This document shows, in pieces, positions 1-6,459 of a stretch of DNA of 20,163 nt. The notes under the pieces were generated by a model that saw only the letters and a program-made list of their open reading frames with translations, was not told the origin of the DNA and did not search any database. Every line of letters starts with the position of its first letter. The first letter of the stretch is position 1. The stretch is from a virus. The DNA lies in IMG/VR virus record IMGVR_UViG_3300001683_000073, positions 1,349 to 21,511 of that record, one strand, 5' to 3'. Position numbers and translations under genes: made by a program.

Positions 1-629
1 CCCCACATGATTTCTATTAGTGGTGCAGTTGTACGATTCCCTACTGTTCTTGGTATGGCTAATGAATAGAATAATGACTTACCCCAGGGTTGCCTGGAAT
101 AATTGGTTAAGTTGAATTCAATAAATTTACCTAGTTTGCCTTCACCTAGTTTATCTGTCTGACCGTTCTGGGTCCTATGTTCATAATATTCTAATGCTCC
201 TGCTGTATCTCTTTTCTTAGCTATGATGGTTGCCATGTCTACCTCTAACACATCTTGAGTATCATTCTCATCTAATTTCTCTAATATACCATTCCCTGTG
301 ATTAGTACGGTTGTAACGAGTGATTCAAATTTATCATAAAAGTTTGTGCTTCTAATCCATTCTTCAATTAGTTTCTTGGCTGATTCATTCTCTGAGTTTA
401 CTGTCATCTCTGTGCCAGTAATTAATTCTGAATAAGATGATACTGCTATTTGAATCTGTGGTGTTCTGTCGTGATATTTTAGTAACCTCTCAAATGTTAC
501 CTGTACTGGCTGTTCCCTAGAGAAATCACTTCGTACAATCTTGGCTAGTGGAACCTTATTAGCTTCTGATAGTATAGGTATAGCCTCATGAACTGGACCA
601 CCTATTGCATTTGTTTTAGGTATTATCAA
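1..629 (-). CDS. Portal protein, N-terminal part (cut by window edge)
   Basis: The reading frame is open from the left edge to position 629 and gives 209 residues. The portal forms the dodecameric ring at the capsid vertex through which DNA enters and leaves and which docks the terminase. The visible part has the look of phage portals: an early region IAVSSYSELITGTEMTV, helices with SAKKLIEEWI, then VTTVLITGNGILEKL followed by an acidic stretch and a region ending NYSRQPWGKSLFYSLA, which is typical of the portal wing/stem entry. An in-frame TGA lies just upstream, so the only reasonable start is TTG at 627-629, which overlaps the previous stop as TTGA and has GAAGG about 9 nt upstream. It follows the Ig-fold protein gene, with the terminase upstream, the usual head-module neighbourhood. 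No homology search was run. Confidence 0.72.
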   Translation of the reverse strand, partial: MIIPKTNAIGGPVHEAIPILSEANKVPLAKIVRSDFSREQPVQVTFERLLKYHDRTPQIQIAVSSYSELITGTEMTVNSENESAKKLIEEWIRSTNFYDKFESLVTTVLITGNGILEKLDENDTQDVLEVDMATIIAKKRDTAGALEYYEHRTQNGQTDKLGEGKLGKFIEFNLTNYSRQPWGKSLFYSLAIPRTVGNRTTAPLIEIMW

Positions 630-982
630 GATGATGGTCCTTCAAGGATAAGTAACTCTTGTCTGTTAAGTGTCGATTCCTGGACACCTGTCTTTGACAA
701 TTCTAGTTTAATATTGTAGATATTTGGTGGTGGCATTTCATTCTCATTAACTGCATACTCGAATGTTCCACCTGTAGCAGAACTAATTGTTGCTGTCTTA
801 CCGAAATAGTCACCCCATCTATAATTTTTATATAATCTTATTTTGAGTGTATATCCTGTTAGGTTTTTCTTTTTAGTGTATTGTTGGTTAGTGTATATTG
901 TGCCTGTTAGTTTGTTTTCAGAACTAAAATCGTCACGATACCATTTGGGTTGGTCCATAACTAAGTACAATCCATAAGCCAA
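626..982 (-). CDS. Ig-like (BppU N-terminal-like) baseplate/neck structural protein
   Basis: The protein has 118 residues from TTG at 982, or 110 from ATG at 958, which directly precedes DQPKWYRDD. The pattern matches small phage beta-sandwich proteins of the BppU N-terminal/Ig-like type: a strand with LTGYTLKIRLYKN, then GKTATISSATGGTFEYAV, an ExxMPPPNIYNIKLEL strand, and a final LLILEG strand. Such domains occur on baseplates, necks or capsid surfaces. The stop overlaps the portal start (TTGA at 626-629), which suggests translational coupling and a head/neck role. The choice between TTG and ATG is uncertain, as neither has a strong ribosome-binding site. The family call rests on pattern only. 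Confidence 0.55.
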   Translation of the reverse strand: MAYGLYLVMDQPKWYRDDFSSENKLTGTIYTNQQYTKKKNLTGYTLKIRLYKNYRWGDYFGKTATISSATGGTFEYAVNENEMPPPNIYNIKLELSKTGVQESTLNRQELLILEGPSS

Positions 983-1003
983 TTTACACTTTTTTCTCTC
1001 TCA

Positions 1004-1102
1004 TTAATAAAGAGAAATAATAGATGAATAATTTGCCTTACTTAGTCGTCTGGCTAATACTCTATCTTTGTATCTGTGGCAAGGAAGGATTTTAGGAGTC
1101 AT
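1004..1102 (-). CDS. Small basic protein, 32 aa, unknown
   Basis: A short frame begins at ATG (1100-1102) with MTPKILPCHRYKDRVLARRL and stops at TAA (1004-1006). It is rich in Arg and Lys with a single Cys-x-His. Its start lies inside the end of the 104-residue gene (11-nt overlap), the spacing seen between many genes here, which argues that it is translated. Its first four residues (MTPK) repeat those of the zinc protein at 1369-1482. No function can be assigned. Confidence 0.4.
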   Translation of the reverse strand: MTPKILPCHRYKDRVLARRLSKANYSSIISLY

Positions 1103-1406
1103 TTAAACAATCCTCCATTTTACCATTTAACCAATCTTTAGTTACTAATGCTTTTGCTAGTTTAGTTTTCATTAGTTTAGCATTTACTCTTAATGTTGGG
1201 TGTGTGATTGATTGTTTAATTCTCATCTCATAATAAAAGATTTTGTCCTCAACTTTTAATGCCTCTGTTAAGTAAGCGTTATAGTTTGATTGTTGTGCTG
1301 TATTCATATCTAATCTAGGAAGAAATGATAATATAAACCCATAAGATTGAATAAAGTTGACTAAATGGTCAGGTTTCTGGATAGAATTTTGCAATACATT
1401 CATCAC
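1092..1406 (-). CDS. Hypothetical protein, 104 aa
   Basis: The start is GTG at 1404-1406, or ATG three bases later, and it overlaps the end of the 37-residue zinc protein in another frame. The protein looks mostly helical, with an N-terminal half containing FIQSYGFILSFLPRL and a Lys-rich C-terminal half (LMKTKLAKALVTKDWLNGKM). No catalytic motif, signal peptide or clear membrane segment is seen. It sits in the short operon 107 aa - zinc 37 aa - 104 aa - 32 aa that leads into the Ig-fold and portal genes, so it may be a minor virion or head-assembly protein. That role is inferred from position only. Confidence 0.6.
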   Translation of the reverse strand: MMNVLQNSIQKPDHLVNFIQSYGFILSFLPRLDMNTAQQSNYNAYLTEALKVEDKIFYYEMRIKQSITHPTLRVNAKLMKTKLAKALVTKDWLNGKMEDCLNDS

Positions 1407-1482
1407 ATTCTTGCCAGGGATTTAGGAATGACTTGTTACATCTAGGACACATAGTATGGTATTTACTGATTTTAGGTGTCAT
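1369..1482 (-). CDS. 37-aa zinc-ribbon microprotein
   Basis: The protein has two CxxC knuckles: MCPRC at residues 11-15 and ECDEC at 25-29, spaced by 10 residues, which is the classic metal-binding arrangement of a zinc ribbon. The start ATG (1480-1482) overlaps the stop of the 107-residue gene as ATGA, and its 3' end overlaps the next gene, so it is very likely translated by coupling. Apart from the ribbon there is only a short tail (IAKFYPET). A nucleic-acid or protein-binding adaptor role is an inference from the fold. Confidence 0.65.
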   Translation of the reverse strand: MTPKISKYHTMCPRCNKSFLNPWQECDECIAKFYPET

Positions 1483-1802
1483 TTTCTAGTCTCTCTAATA
1501 GATTCAAATATTTTGAATATTCTTTTCTGTTCTGTCTCATTTGTTTGGATTGCTATACATGTACAGTTAATATTATTACCCCCACTCATATTAGGAACAT
1601 TTACTTCATTCATAATAATAAATCCGTCTTGTCTTTGTTCAATAATCATTTTTTGTGCCCATTGTTTTGCTTCAAAGGAATTAAAATTAATTGGTGATGA
1701 TTTCATTATTTCATTACGTGTTTTTGTTATTGTTGAATGTCCATTTTTGGCTGTAATTTTCTCTACTGCTGATTTCATTATTGGATTAATTGTTGTACTC
1801 AT
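1479..1802 (-). CDS. Hypothetical protein, 107 aa, first gene of a promoter-led operon
   Basis: The ATG at 1800-1802 lies 24 nt from a TATA box (1826-1833), the same arrangement as other leaderless-style starts in the window. The sequence has a helical N-terminal part with many Lys/Thr and a region FIIMNEVNVPN followed by GGNNINCTC, ending in a charged helix. It may be a small virion or DNA-binding protein, but no family is recognised. It heads the operon leading to the portal. Confidence 0.6.
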   Translation of the reverse strand: MSTTINPIMKSAVEKITAKNGHSTITKTRNEIMKSSPINFNSFEAKQWAQKMIIEQRQDGFIIMNEVNVPNMSGGNNINCTCIAIQTNETEQKRIFKIFESIRETRK

Positions 1803-1822
1803 ACCTTTATTACCAAAGGAAG

Positions 1823-1839
1823 TTCAATATAAACCAATA
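1823..1839 (-). promoter_or_regulatory. Archaeal-type promoter, shared 17-mer motif
   Basis: On the minus strand this reads TATTGGTTTATATTGAA, with the TATA core TTTATATT at 1826-1833. The core ends 24 nt from the ATG at 1802, which fits a leaderless transcript of the 107-residue gene. The identical 17-mer occurs at 10888-10904 in the same position before another gene. A chance match of this length at equivalent positions is unlikely. Confidence 0.65.
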
Positions 1840-1872
1840 AGGTTAACAATAATAGACTAAATAATAATTAAA

Positions 1873-1913
1873 TTAGACGTAAGATTGTAATTCTATCAGG
1901 CATTTTAGACGTA
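1873..1913. repeat. Direct repeat TTAGACGTA x2
   Basis: TTAGACGTA occurs at 1873-1881 and again at 1905-1913, a spacing of 32 bp or about three helical turns, upstream of the promoter at 1823-1839. The stretch 1803-1982 otherwise holds no convincing gene. The pair could be an operator or activator site. A related TTACGTCT occurs at 8350-8357 in the divergent promoter region. Confidence 0.3.
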
Positions 1914-1982
1914 CTAGTCACAAAAAGTTAGTATAACTTAATCTTTGTATGAATCTGAGTTAATTTACCTAGTATTCAGAAC

Positions 1983-2078
1983 TTATTTTTCAAAGTCACT
2001 AAACTTGTAATGACAAAAGTGACCAACCAATGCAGAATAGTTTTCAAATTTTCTTTCACAGTTCTTGCACTTGTTCAT
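1983..2078 (-). CDS. 31-aa single C2H2 zinc finger
   Basis: The protein is almost only a finger: C4-x2-C7-x12-H20-x2-H23, with Phe four residues after the second Cys (F11) and Leu three before the first His (L17), the hydrophobic core pattern of classical C2H2 fingers. The His spacing is shorter than the usual 3-5, and C22 lies between the two His residues. The start is ATG at 2076-2078, 22 nt downstream of the previous gene. Single fingers of this size in archaeal viruses are often DNA-binding regulators, which is an inference here. Confidence 0.6.
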   Translation of the reverse strand: MNKCKNCERKFENYSALVGHFCHYKFSDFEK

Positions 2079-2100
2079 TTCTTATAAGCTTGTCAACTGT

Positions 2101-2301
2101 CTATTCAGGTATAGGTAAGCCACCTGTTCTTCTAAACCACGATTGTATCTGGCGTGTGGTGTAGTGTAGTTTGGTTACATCTGAGAAATCTTTAGCCTTT
2201 TTTAATTCCTTTTGCTTAATCTTAATATCCTTGAGTATTCCCTCTATTGACTCTACAAATAATCCCATTAACTCCTCATGGGTTTGTGGTCTCTTACTCA
2301 T
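2101..2301 (-). CDS. Hypothetical helical protein, 66 aa
   Basis: The sequence is a long charged helix (roughly residues 8-40, Glu/Lys-rich, coiled-coil-like) followed by TTRQIQSWFRRTGGLPIPE, which could be a short DNA- or protein-binding segment. The ATG at 2299-2301 overlaps the stop region of the upstream 29-residue gene. No family is recognised. Confidence 0.6.
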   Translation of the reverse strand: MSKRPQTHEELMGLFVESIEGILKDIKIKQKELKKAKDFSDVTKLHYTTRQIQSWFRRTGGLPIPE

Positions 2302-2383
2302 GTGTTACTATCCAACCTTCTCTTTTAAAAATCTTACCTCTAAACTCAAAGCATTGTGAACAGATGTGAAATGATTTGGTCAT
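2294..2383 (-). CDS. 29-aa CxxC microprotein
   Basis: A 29-residue frame with a single knuckle ICSQC at residues 7-11. Its start ATG overlaps the stop of the 39-residue gene as ATGA (2380-2383), and its stop lies within the next gene's first codons. With only two Cys plus His6 and His28, metal binding could need dimerisation or these His residues. The coupling on both sides is the main support for its reality. Confidence 0.5.
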   Translation of the reverse strand: MTKSFHICSQCFEFRGKIFKREGWIVTHE

Positions 2384-2499
2384 GTAACATCATTCATTTT
2401 CTTACTTGCATAAGTAGTAAGTACATCAGGGAACCAGGCATGAATGAATAGTGCCACACTCATACTCATGGCTCTCCACCAATGAGTCTTATATCCCAT
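2380..2499 (-). CDS. 39-aa small hydrophobic/amphipathic protein
   Basis: The protein begins MGYKTHWWRAMSMSVALFIH and has a short hydrophobic stretch that may be a membrane-associated helix. The stop overlaps the next start (ATGA). The start lies 19 nt after the preceding gene's stop. No family is recognised. Confidence 0.42.
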   Translation of the reverse strand: MGYKTHWWRAMSMSVALFIHAWFPDVLTTYASKKMNDVT

Positions 2500-2518
2500 G
2501 CAGTTATACTTTAGATGT

Positions 2519-2617
2519 TTAAACACAGTCCTCACACTTTTCATCTATACATACAGGGTTATGTTTGCCATCTCTTGTTGGGTGTTTCGAGTGCCTTCTT
2601 CGTATGGTTCTGGTCAT
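2519..2617 (-). CDS. 32-aa basic Cys/His microprotein
   Basis: An Arg/His/Lys-rich N-terminal half (MTRTIRRRHSKHPTR) is followed by VCIDEKCEDCV, so three Cys lie near the C-terminus. The start is joined to the previous stop as TAATG. It could be a nucleic-acid-binding knuckle. The support is operon structure and cysteine content. Confidence 0.5.
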   Translation of the reverse strand: MTRTIRRRHSKHPTRDGKHNPVCIDEKCEDCV

Positions 2618-2727
2618 TATCTTTTGATTAACTTCCAGGAATTAATGATATAATAGTGCATAAAACAACAGTAGACATATTCTTTCTCACATATCTTACA
2701 AAATATTAATGGTCCCTTATCCATCAT
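2617..2727 (-). CDS. 36-aa Cys/His zinc microprotein
   Basis: The protein contains FCKICEKEYVYCCFMHYY (about residues 9-26), a C-x2-C knuckle followed by CC and His, similar to a compact treble-clef or C2H2 variant. Two tandem ATG codons are available (2725-2727 and 2722-2724); the first makes an ATGA overlap with the membrane-protein gene upstream and is preferred. The C-terminal part is a basic helix (SWKLIKR). Confidence 0.55.
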   Translation of the reverse strand: MMDKGPLIFCKICEKEYVYCCFMHYYIINSWKLIKR

Positions 2728-2936
2728 ACCAACACCACAATACCCATAGCTATCACAGCACCTATTAGAGTCGCTATCACATCATCAACCTCTGGTGTTC
2801 CTCTACCTGACAAGTCATAAAACTCTTTACCAAATCCAAATATAAATCCCAACAATACAAGTGGTAGCCAAAAGACACCAAGCATTGATAGAGAGAATCC
2901 TGCTATAAAATGGAGTATCTTATCATTCTGAATCAT
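2724..2936 (-). CDS. Small membrane protein, 70 aa, YfiM/VanZ-like signature
   Basis: The N-terminal NDKILHFIAGFSLS runs into two hydrophobic segments (about residues 8-36), then a loop GKEFYDLSGRGTPEVDD and a final hydrophobic helix (about 53-70). The combination DK..HF.AG, KE..D and D..A...G resembles the small DUF2279/YfiM and VanZ-like membrane families. It lies directly after the terminase-associated gene in a virus genome, where holins or membrane-active proteins also occur. The gene overlaps its upstream neighbour by 14 nt. The family likeness is by eye only. Confidence 0.6.
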   Translation of the reverse strand: MIQNDKILHFIAGFSLSMLGVFWLPLVLLGFIFGFGKEFYDLSGRGTPEVDDVIATLIGAVIAMGIVVLV

Positions 2937-3180
2937 CTAGTATCTCATTGATTACAGAAGTTGGTATGTTGTCTAGGTCCTTAATCACTATCTTAATCTT
3001 ATCTATTTTACCCTCTAGTTCCTTGTATAAAGTGTAACCATTGTTAATATCATTGACACTCTTAACATACTCTGAATAAGTATTGGCAAATAATATGGAT
3101 AATGACATCTTACTGTTTCTTCCTATTGTCTTACCTGTTGCTTTAATGATAAACTGTTGCACTCTATCTTCATCATTCAT
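2923..3180 (-). CDS. Hypothetical protein, 85 aa, downstream of terL
   Basis: A mostly helical protein with an N-terminal VQQFIIKATGKTIGR segment and a long charged C-terminal helix ending LDDSE. Its start overlaps the end of terL by 8 nt and its end overlaps the membrane-protein gene by 14 nt, so it belongs to the packaging operon. No motif points to a function. Confidence 0.6.
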   Translation of the reverse strand: MNDEDRVQQFIIKATGKTIGRNSKMSLSILFANTYSEYVKSVNDINNGYTLYKELEGKIDKIKIVIKDLDNIPTSVINEILDDSE

Positions 3181-4606
3181 AGGATTCAGTATTCATTATT
3201 ACACTCTTTGATTTATGTGTATCTTCATCATCTCCATATACCAATTTGTTATTCATCACATCATAATGTCCATAGTCAAACTCCTTTAGGTCCCAACAAC
3301 ACATGATGAAACAATCTCCAATATCAAAGTTTAGTTCTGATTTATCTATGCCACCTTTGATGTCAAATTGTGCGGCTCTTAACTGTGAGATTAGTTTTGT
3401 ATGTGATGGGTGAATCCTTACCTTGCCATTCTTTACCATCTGGGCGGCATTGATAGCCATCTTACTTCTTAGGCTTTGAATGTTTGCAGATTCATGGTCC
3501 CTGATTTGTAAGCCAAAGTTGATTGGTAGAGCTGGTATTCCTCTCGTTTCAAGGTCTCTAATAAATCCTGGGTGAGCCGAGTCGATTTTGCAGTTATCGT
3601 TGTATCTGTGTGCCATATCTTCCATAACATCAAGCATAGCAGATGGACTTGGTCTTGGGAATTCATTGGCTTCGGTGATATAGAGGAGTCCATCTCTTAT
3701 CTCTCCACCTAGTACACCAAAGTTTGATGAGCCAAATGCTGGGTCGCCATAACAGCCACCTCTCCCACCAATAACTTGTAGGTCGTATTCTGTGATGATA
3801 TTTTCAAGGTTCTCAAACACATCTCCTGTGCCAAAACCATACTTTAAGTTGTATTCTCTTTCAAATGATGGTGATTTCTTAGCTGTCTCTATATCCTCTG
3901 GTCTGAATACTTTGTTTACTCCTATGGTATAATCCATCTGCTTCATTACATAGCCATTATCTGTCTCACTTTCCATTCTCTCAAATAGTCCACCAGGAAG
4001 ATTAGGTGTACTGATTAACAATATGTGTGGGTTAGTCTTTGGAATGTATCTTTCTGCTACGGTCCTAGCTTCATCTTGATACCTGTTTGGGAAGAAATCG
4101 GCTTCATCTAACATGACTACCTTTGGATTCAACCCTCTTGCAGGGGATAAGTGGTTAGTAGGAAATGCCTCTATTCTACAACCGTTTAATATCACTACTG
4201 ATTCTTTGGTCTTAAACTCTGAATTAAACAATGATTTCATTCTACCTACCACCTTATTCGTTAGGTCTTGGTTGGCACCTGTGATTATTACTGCTGATAC
4301 ATCTACCTGTGTATCTCTCCACTTATCATCTTTGAGACAGTTCCAGGCTATCCATCTAATGGTCCATTCTGTAATGCCTAAGCCTGTTGCCTTCTTAATC
4401 CATAGTTTTTTATTATTCTCTAGGATAGATGTTAATTCCTCCTCATAGTCAAAGTATTCTAATTTGTTTGGTAGTGCTTCCCAAAACTCCTTAAATGATA
4501 ACCCTCTATACTGTGGGAAATTAATAGATATATCATCTTCTTCTGCTGGTAATAATTGTCTTAATTTTATTACATTGTCGTGAAATGCTATCTCCTCAGT
4601 TGCCAA
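3173..4606 (-). CDS. terL: Terminase large subunit (DNA-packaging ATPase/nuclease)
   Basis: This is the motor that pumps viral DNA through the portal and cuts it to length. The N-terminal ATPase has a Walker A-like loop KKATGLGITEW (residues 71-81), a strong Walker B VVMLDEAD (163-170) and a coupling motif LLISTPN (196-202). The C-terminal RNase H-like nuclease shows CYGDPAFGSSN (285-295, acid D288) and KIDSAHPG (340-347, D342), with further acids near DIGDCF. At 477 residues it has the usual length. The canonical GKT/S of Walker A is replaced by G-L-G-I-T, with Lys only upstream. Such deviant P-loops are known in terminases. A likely small subunit lies immediately upstream, overlapping by a few bases. 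Confidence 0.93.
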   Translation of the reverse strand: MATEEIAFHDNVIKLRQLLPAEEDDISINFPQYRGLSFKEFWEALPNKLEYFDYEEELTSILENNKKLWIKKATGLGITEWTIRWIAWNCLKDDKWRDTQVDVSAVIITGANQDLTNKVVGRMKSLFNSEFKTKESVVILNGCRIEAFPTNHLSPARGLNPKVVMLDEADFFPNRYQDEARTVAERYIPKTNPHILLISTPNLPGGLFERMESETDNGYVMKQMDYTIGVNKVFRPEDIETAKKSPSFEREYNLKYGFGTGDVFENLENIITEYDLQVIGGRGGCYGDPAFGSSNFGVLGGEIRDGLLYITEANEFPRPSPSAMLDVMEDMAHRYNDNCKIDSAHPGFIRDLETRGIPALPINFGLQIRDHESANIQSLRSKMAINAAQMVKNGKVRIHPSHTKLISQLRAAQFDIKGGIDKSELNFDIGDCFIMCCWDLKEFDYGHYDVMNNKLVYGDDEDTHKSKSVIMNTESYE

Positions 4607-4847
4607 GATACACCTTTGGCTGTTCGAGTTTTCTCTCTGCTACTTTTCTTAAATGAGATATTCCCAATACCAAATCGACTACATTAGACTTTTGATGAGT
4701 TGCCTTAATCAATCTGTCTATATATGATAATACCATAACATGATTATTATCGTTCATTTCTTTAATTATATTAGTCTCACATAGTTTAATGATTCTCTCT
4801 AATCTTCTTCCATCATTATTCAAGTTAGTCCAATGATTCTTTACCAT
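4596..4847 (-). CDS. Small all-helical protein, candidate terminase small subunit
   Basis: From ATG 4847 the protein has 83 residues; a TTG at 4854-4856 would add MRN. It appears entirely helical, with an N-terminal WTNLNNDGRRLERIIKLCE and a long C-terminal charged helix (SHLRKVAERKLEQ). Its 3' end overlaps the terL start by 11 nt. Small, helical DNA-recognition subunits (TerS) usually sit in exactly this place. No helix-turn-helix can be defined with confidence, so the role rests mainly on context. A weak TATA-like TACTTATT lies at 4878-4885. Confidence 0.5.
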   Translation of the reverse strand: MVKNHWTNLNNDGRRLERIIKLCETNIIKEMNDNNHVMVLSYIDRLIKATHQKSNVVDLVLGISHLRKVAERKLEQPKVYLGN

Positions 4848-4886
4848 ATTTCTCAATTTTCATTCGTAATCATGAGTAATAAGTAA

Positions 4887-4900
4887 TTAATAAAAAAATC
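4887..4900 (-). terminator. Poly-T terminator after the 39-aa gene
   Basis: Seven consecutive T on the minus strand (4892-4898) follow directly after the TAG stop of the 39-residue gene, and are followed by TATTAATTA. Archaeal termination needs only such U-runs. It may separate the 50/39-residue transcript from the terminase operon. Confidence 0.4.
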
Positions 4901-5020
4901 CTACTTGTGTAGGGATTCCCAATAGGGTCTAACTGTTTCAAAGTATGCCTGTGCTGATAGTTTCCATGTATTATAGACACCATCACATAATTCAAAGTAT
5001 GCTTTATCTGTTGTAACCAT
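4901..5020 (-). CDS. 39-aa aromatic-rich hypothetical protein
   Basis: The frame begins MVTTDKAYFELCDGVYNTWK and continues with repeated aromatic/acidic residues (AYFETVRPYWESLHK). It could form one long amphipathic helix. The start ATG (5018-5020) lies 24 nt after the zinc protein's stop. The T-run after its stop supports it as the end of a short transcript. Function is unknown. Confidence 0.5.
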   Translation of the reverse strand: MVTTDKAYFELCDGVYNTWKLSAQAYFETVRPYWESLHK

Positions 5021-5044
5021 ACATTACCACTCAGAACCAACTAT

Positions 5045-5197
5045 TTATGTTTTTACCCACTCTACTACCCCTTCTACTTTATGTCTACTCTGAAATGCAC
5101 ATCTGATATGAAATCTTTCATGTGTTCTTTTTACTACACCTAATAGTGTATTATACTTCTCATTAAACTGCATACCACATAAACTACACTCTATCAT
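5045..5197 (-). CDS. 50-aa C2H2-like zinc-finger protein
   Basis: ECSLC (residues 3-7) supplies a C-x2-C pair and THERFH (25-30) an H-x4-H pair, 17 residues after the second Cys. This resembles an enlarged C2H2 finger with F11 as core residue. A basic tail with Cys33 and His39 follows (IRCAFQSRHK). The ATG at 5195-5197 follows an AT-rich stretch (TATTATTATAATAA) that may hold its promoter, downstream of the poly-T terminator of the secreted-protein gene. Confidence 0.55.
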   Translation of the reverse strand: MIECSLCGMQFNEKYNTLLGVVKRTHERFHIRCAFQSRHKVEGVVEWVKT

Positions 5198-5234
5198 GAC
5201 TCTTTTATTATAATAATATTGATAAGTGTTACTA

Positions 5235-5253
5235 GAAAAAAGAAAAAAAGGGA
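5235..5253 (-). terminator. Poly-T terminator after the secreted-protein gene
   Basis: On the minus strand the DNA after the 316-residue gene's stop reads CCCTTTTTTTCTTTTTTCTAG, two T-runs of 7 and 6. There is no hairpin, as expected for an intrinsic archaeal terminator. Confidence 0.55.
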
Positions 5254-6204
5254 TTAATCCCTGTGGTTTTGATAGAAATTATTACTCTCTATCAGTTCTC
5301 TTGCTATTGGTTCTGCAATATTAGCCTGTACTTGTTTGTCATGTAGTGTAGCTATTTTGTTGCCATAGTCTTGCATGAAGAATGTGTACTCCTCTAGTAT
5401 TGGTGAGTAGTGACTTATGAAGCCATTATTTTTTTCTAAATAATACCCATCATACTCTATTGGTTCACAACCCATGAGTGTTTTGTATTGTTGTGGGTAT
5501 GCGTGACTATTACATATTACACTAATGTCTACTGTTCTGTCAGACTTTGTGTATTGTGCGAATGGTATGGCACTTACACCTTCCAATGACTCCAAGTGTT
5601 GAAAGTTACCTGCTCTGTTTGCATCTTCAAAGTGTTTGTACATAACAGTTAAGGTTTGGTTTTCAAGTGTATGCTGTGCTTTACACTCCTCTATTGCCAT
5701 TACAAGTTCACCTAACTGTCCTACTACCTGAACATTTGTGACTTCCCAATGATTCCATTCAGATATTACAAAGGTTCTCTCCTCTTGTATTGCTGAGGAA
5801 TTACCTAATCCCTGTTGGCACTCGTCAAGAGTTCTTAACATCTGTAATAATACTGCGTCTTGTGTTATCATTGTTCCCTTTACTAACTTTGATTCAAGTT
5901 TTAGTATTGTCTTTTCATCTTTAGTTAGTTCTGGAGTAACTTCTACTACTATTGGAGCAGTTAGCCTGGCTAATTCTTCTTCATAGGCTTCTGAGCTAAT
6001 AGAATCTTTGAATGATTCCAATTCTTCAATGGTCATTGGCTCGATTTCTCCTTGCCATGTACATTGATAGGTGGTTTCAGATTCTAACCAGCATGACATT
6101 CCATGATAATCAAATGGAACCTGTACTATTGCAGTTTCACCGTATGCAATTCCAGCACCTGTTATAAATAAGGCAGCTAAAACTGCTATGATTGTTTTCG
6201 TCAT
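5254..6204 (-). CDS. Secreted or virion-surface protein with signal peptide, 316 aa
   Basis: The N-terminus MTKTIIAVLAALFITGAGIA is a clear Sec-type signal peptide (Lys, hydrophobic core, likely cleavage near AYG-ET around residues 22-24). The rest is soluble, Glu/Thr-rich, with a helical middle containing several Cys (ECQQGL, ECKAQH) and a C-terminal part with CNSHAYPQQYKTLMGCEP that could carry disulfides. The pattern resembles predicted secreted proteins of marine thaumarchaea and could be host-derived. It is led by its own TATA box (6227-6234, 23 nt before the ATG) and closed by a T-run, so it is a monocistronic unit next to the metalloprotease. It could act at the host envelope or on the virion. 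The function is unknown. Confidence 0.65.
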   Translation of the reverse strand: MTKTIIAVLAALFITGAGIAYGETAIVQVPFDYHGMSCWLESETTYQCTWQGEIEPMTIEELESFKDSISSEAYEEELARLTAPIVVEVTPELTKDEKTILKLESKLVKGTMITQDAVLLQMLRTLDECQQGLGNSSAIQEERTFVISEWNHWEVTNVQVVGQLGELVMAIEECKAQHTLENQTLTVMYKHFEDANRAGNFQHLESLEGVSAIPFAQYTKSDRTVDISVICNSHAYPQQYKTLMGCEPIEYDGYYLEKNNGFISHYSPILEEYTFFMQDYGNKIATLHDKQVQANIAEPIARELIESNNFYQNHRD

Positions 6205-6223
6205 TAAATGAGTGAATTCTAAC

Positions 6224-6234
6224 TATAATATAAA
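6224..6234 (-). promoter_or_regulatory. TATA-box promoter of the secreted-protein gene
   Basis: The minus strand reads TTTATATT at 6227-6234 in the context AATTTATATTATAG. It ends 23 nt from the ATG at 6204, matching the spacing at 1826 and 10891. A leaderless transcript is likely. Confidence 0.6.
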
Positions 6235-6459
6235 TTAATCTTGTATTCGTGGGAATGATACTGCTATCATGTCAGCATAATCTCTCAACCAACCCACCTC
6301 TATTACCTGTTCACCATGACTTTCATGACTTGCTATAGCGTCATATAATGTTCTAGTGATAGCTTTGGTTACTATATCCCACACCTCATCTTCTGTGAAT
6401 GTTCTTATCGTCTTATCCTGCGTTTTAGCCACCTCTTTAGTATAATATAATGATTCCAA
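6235..6459 (-). CDS. Hypothetical protein, up to 74 aa
   Basis: The frame is open from TTG at 6457-6459; GTG at 6432 or 6384 are alternative starts, the last avoiding most overlap with the protease gene. The C-terminal part FTEDEVWDIVTKAITRTLYD is helical and acidic, and no motif is recognised. It ends just before the promoter of the secreted-protein gene and is probably translated from the protease transcript. The start is unsure. Confidence 0.5.
   Translation of the reverse strand: MESLYYTKEVAKTQDKTIRTFTEDEVWDIVTKAITRTLYDAIASHESHGEQVIEVGWLRDYADMIAVSFPRIQD

Noticed and set aside
1456-1860. Plus-strand open frame of 134 codons encoding a hydrophobic sequence
   Set aside because: It lies opposite the 107-residue gene, its hydrophobicity is the usual reverse-strand effect of Lys/Asn-rich coding DNA, and it has no promoter or coupled neighbour.
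3469-3693. Second minus-strand frame inside terL
   Set aside because: It is out of phase within the nuclease domain and lacks any independent signal.
4113-4448. Plus-strand open frame of 111 codons
   Set aside because: It is antisense to the conserved terminase ATPase domain and has no recognisable motif.
4826-4862. 12-codon mini-frame MKIEKYGKESLD ahead of the candidate small terminase
   Set aside because: It is too short, overlaps the start of the 83-residue gene in another phase, and has no conserved feature.
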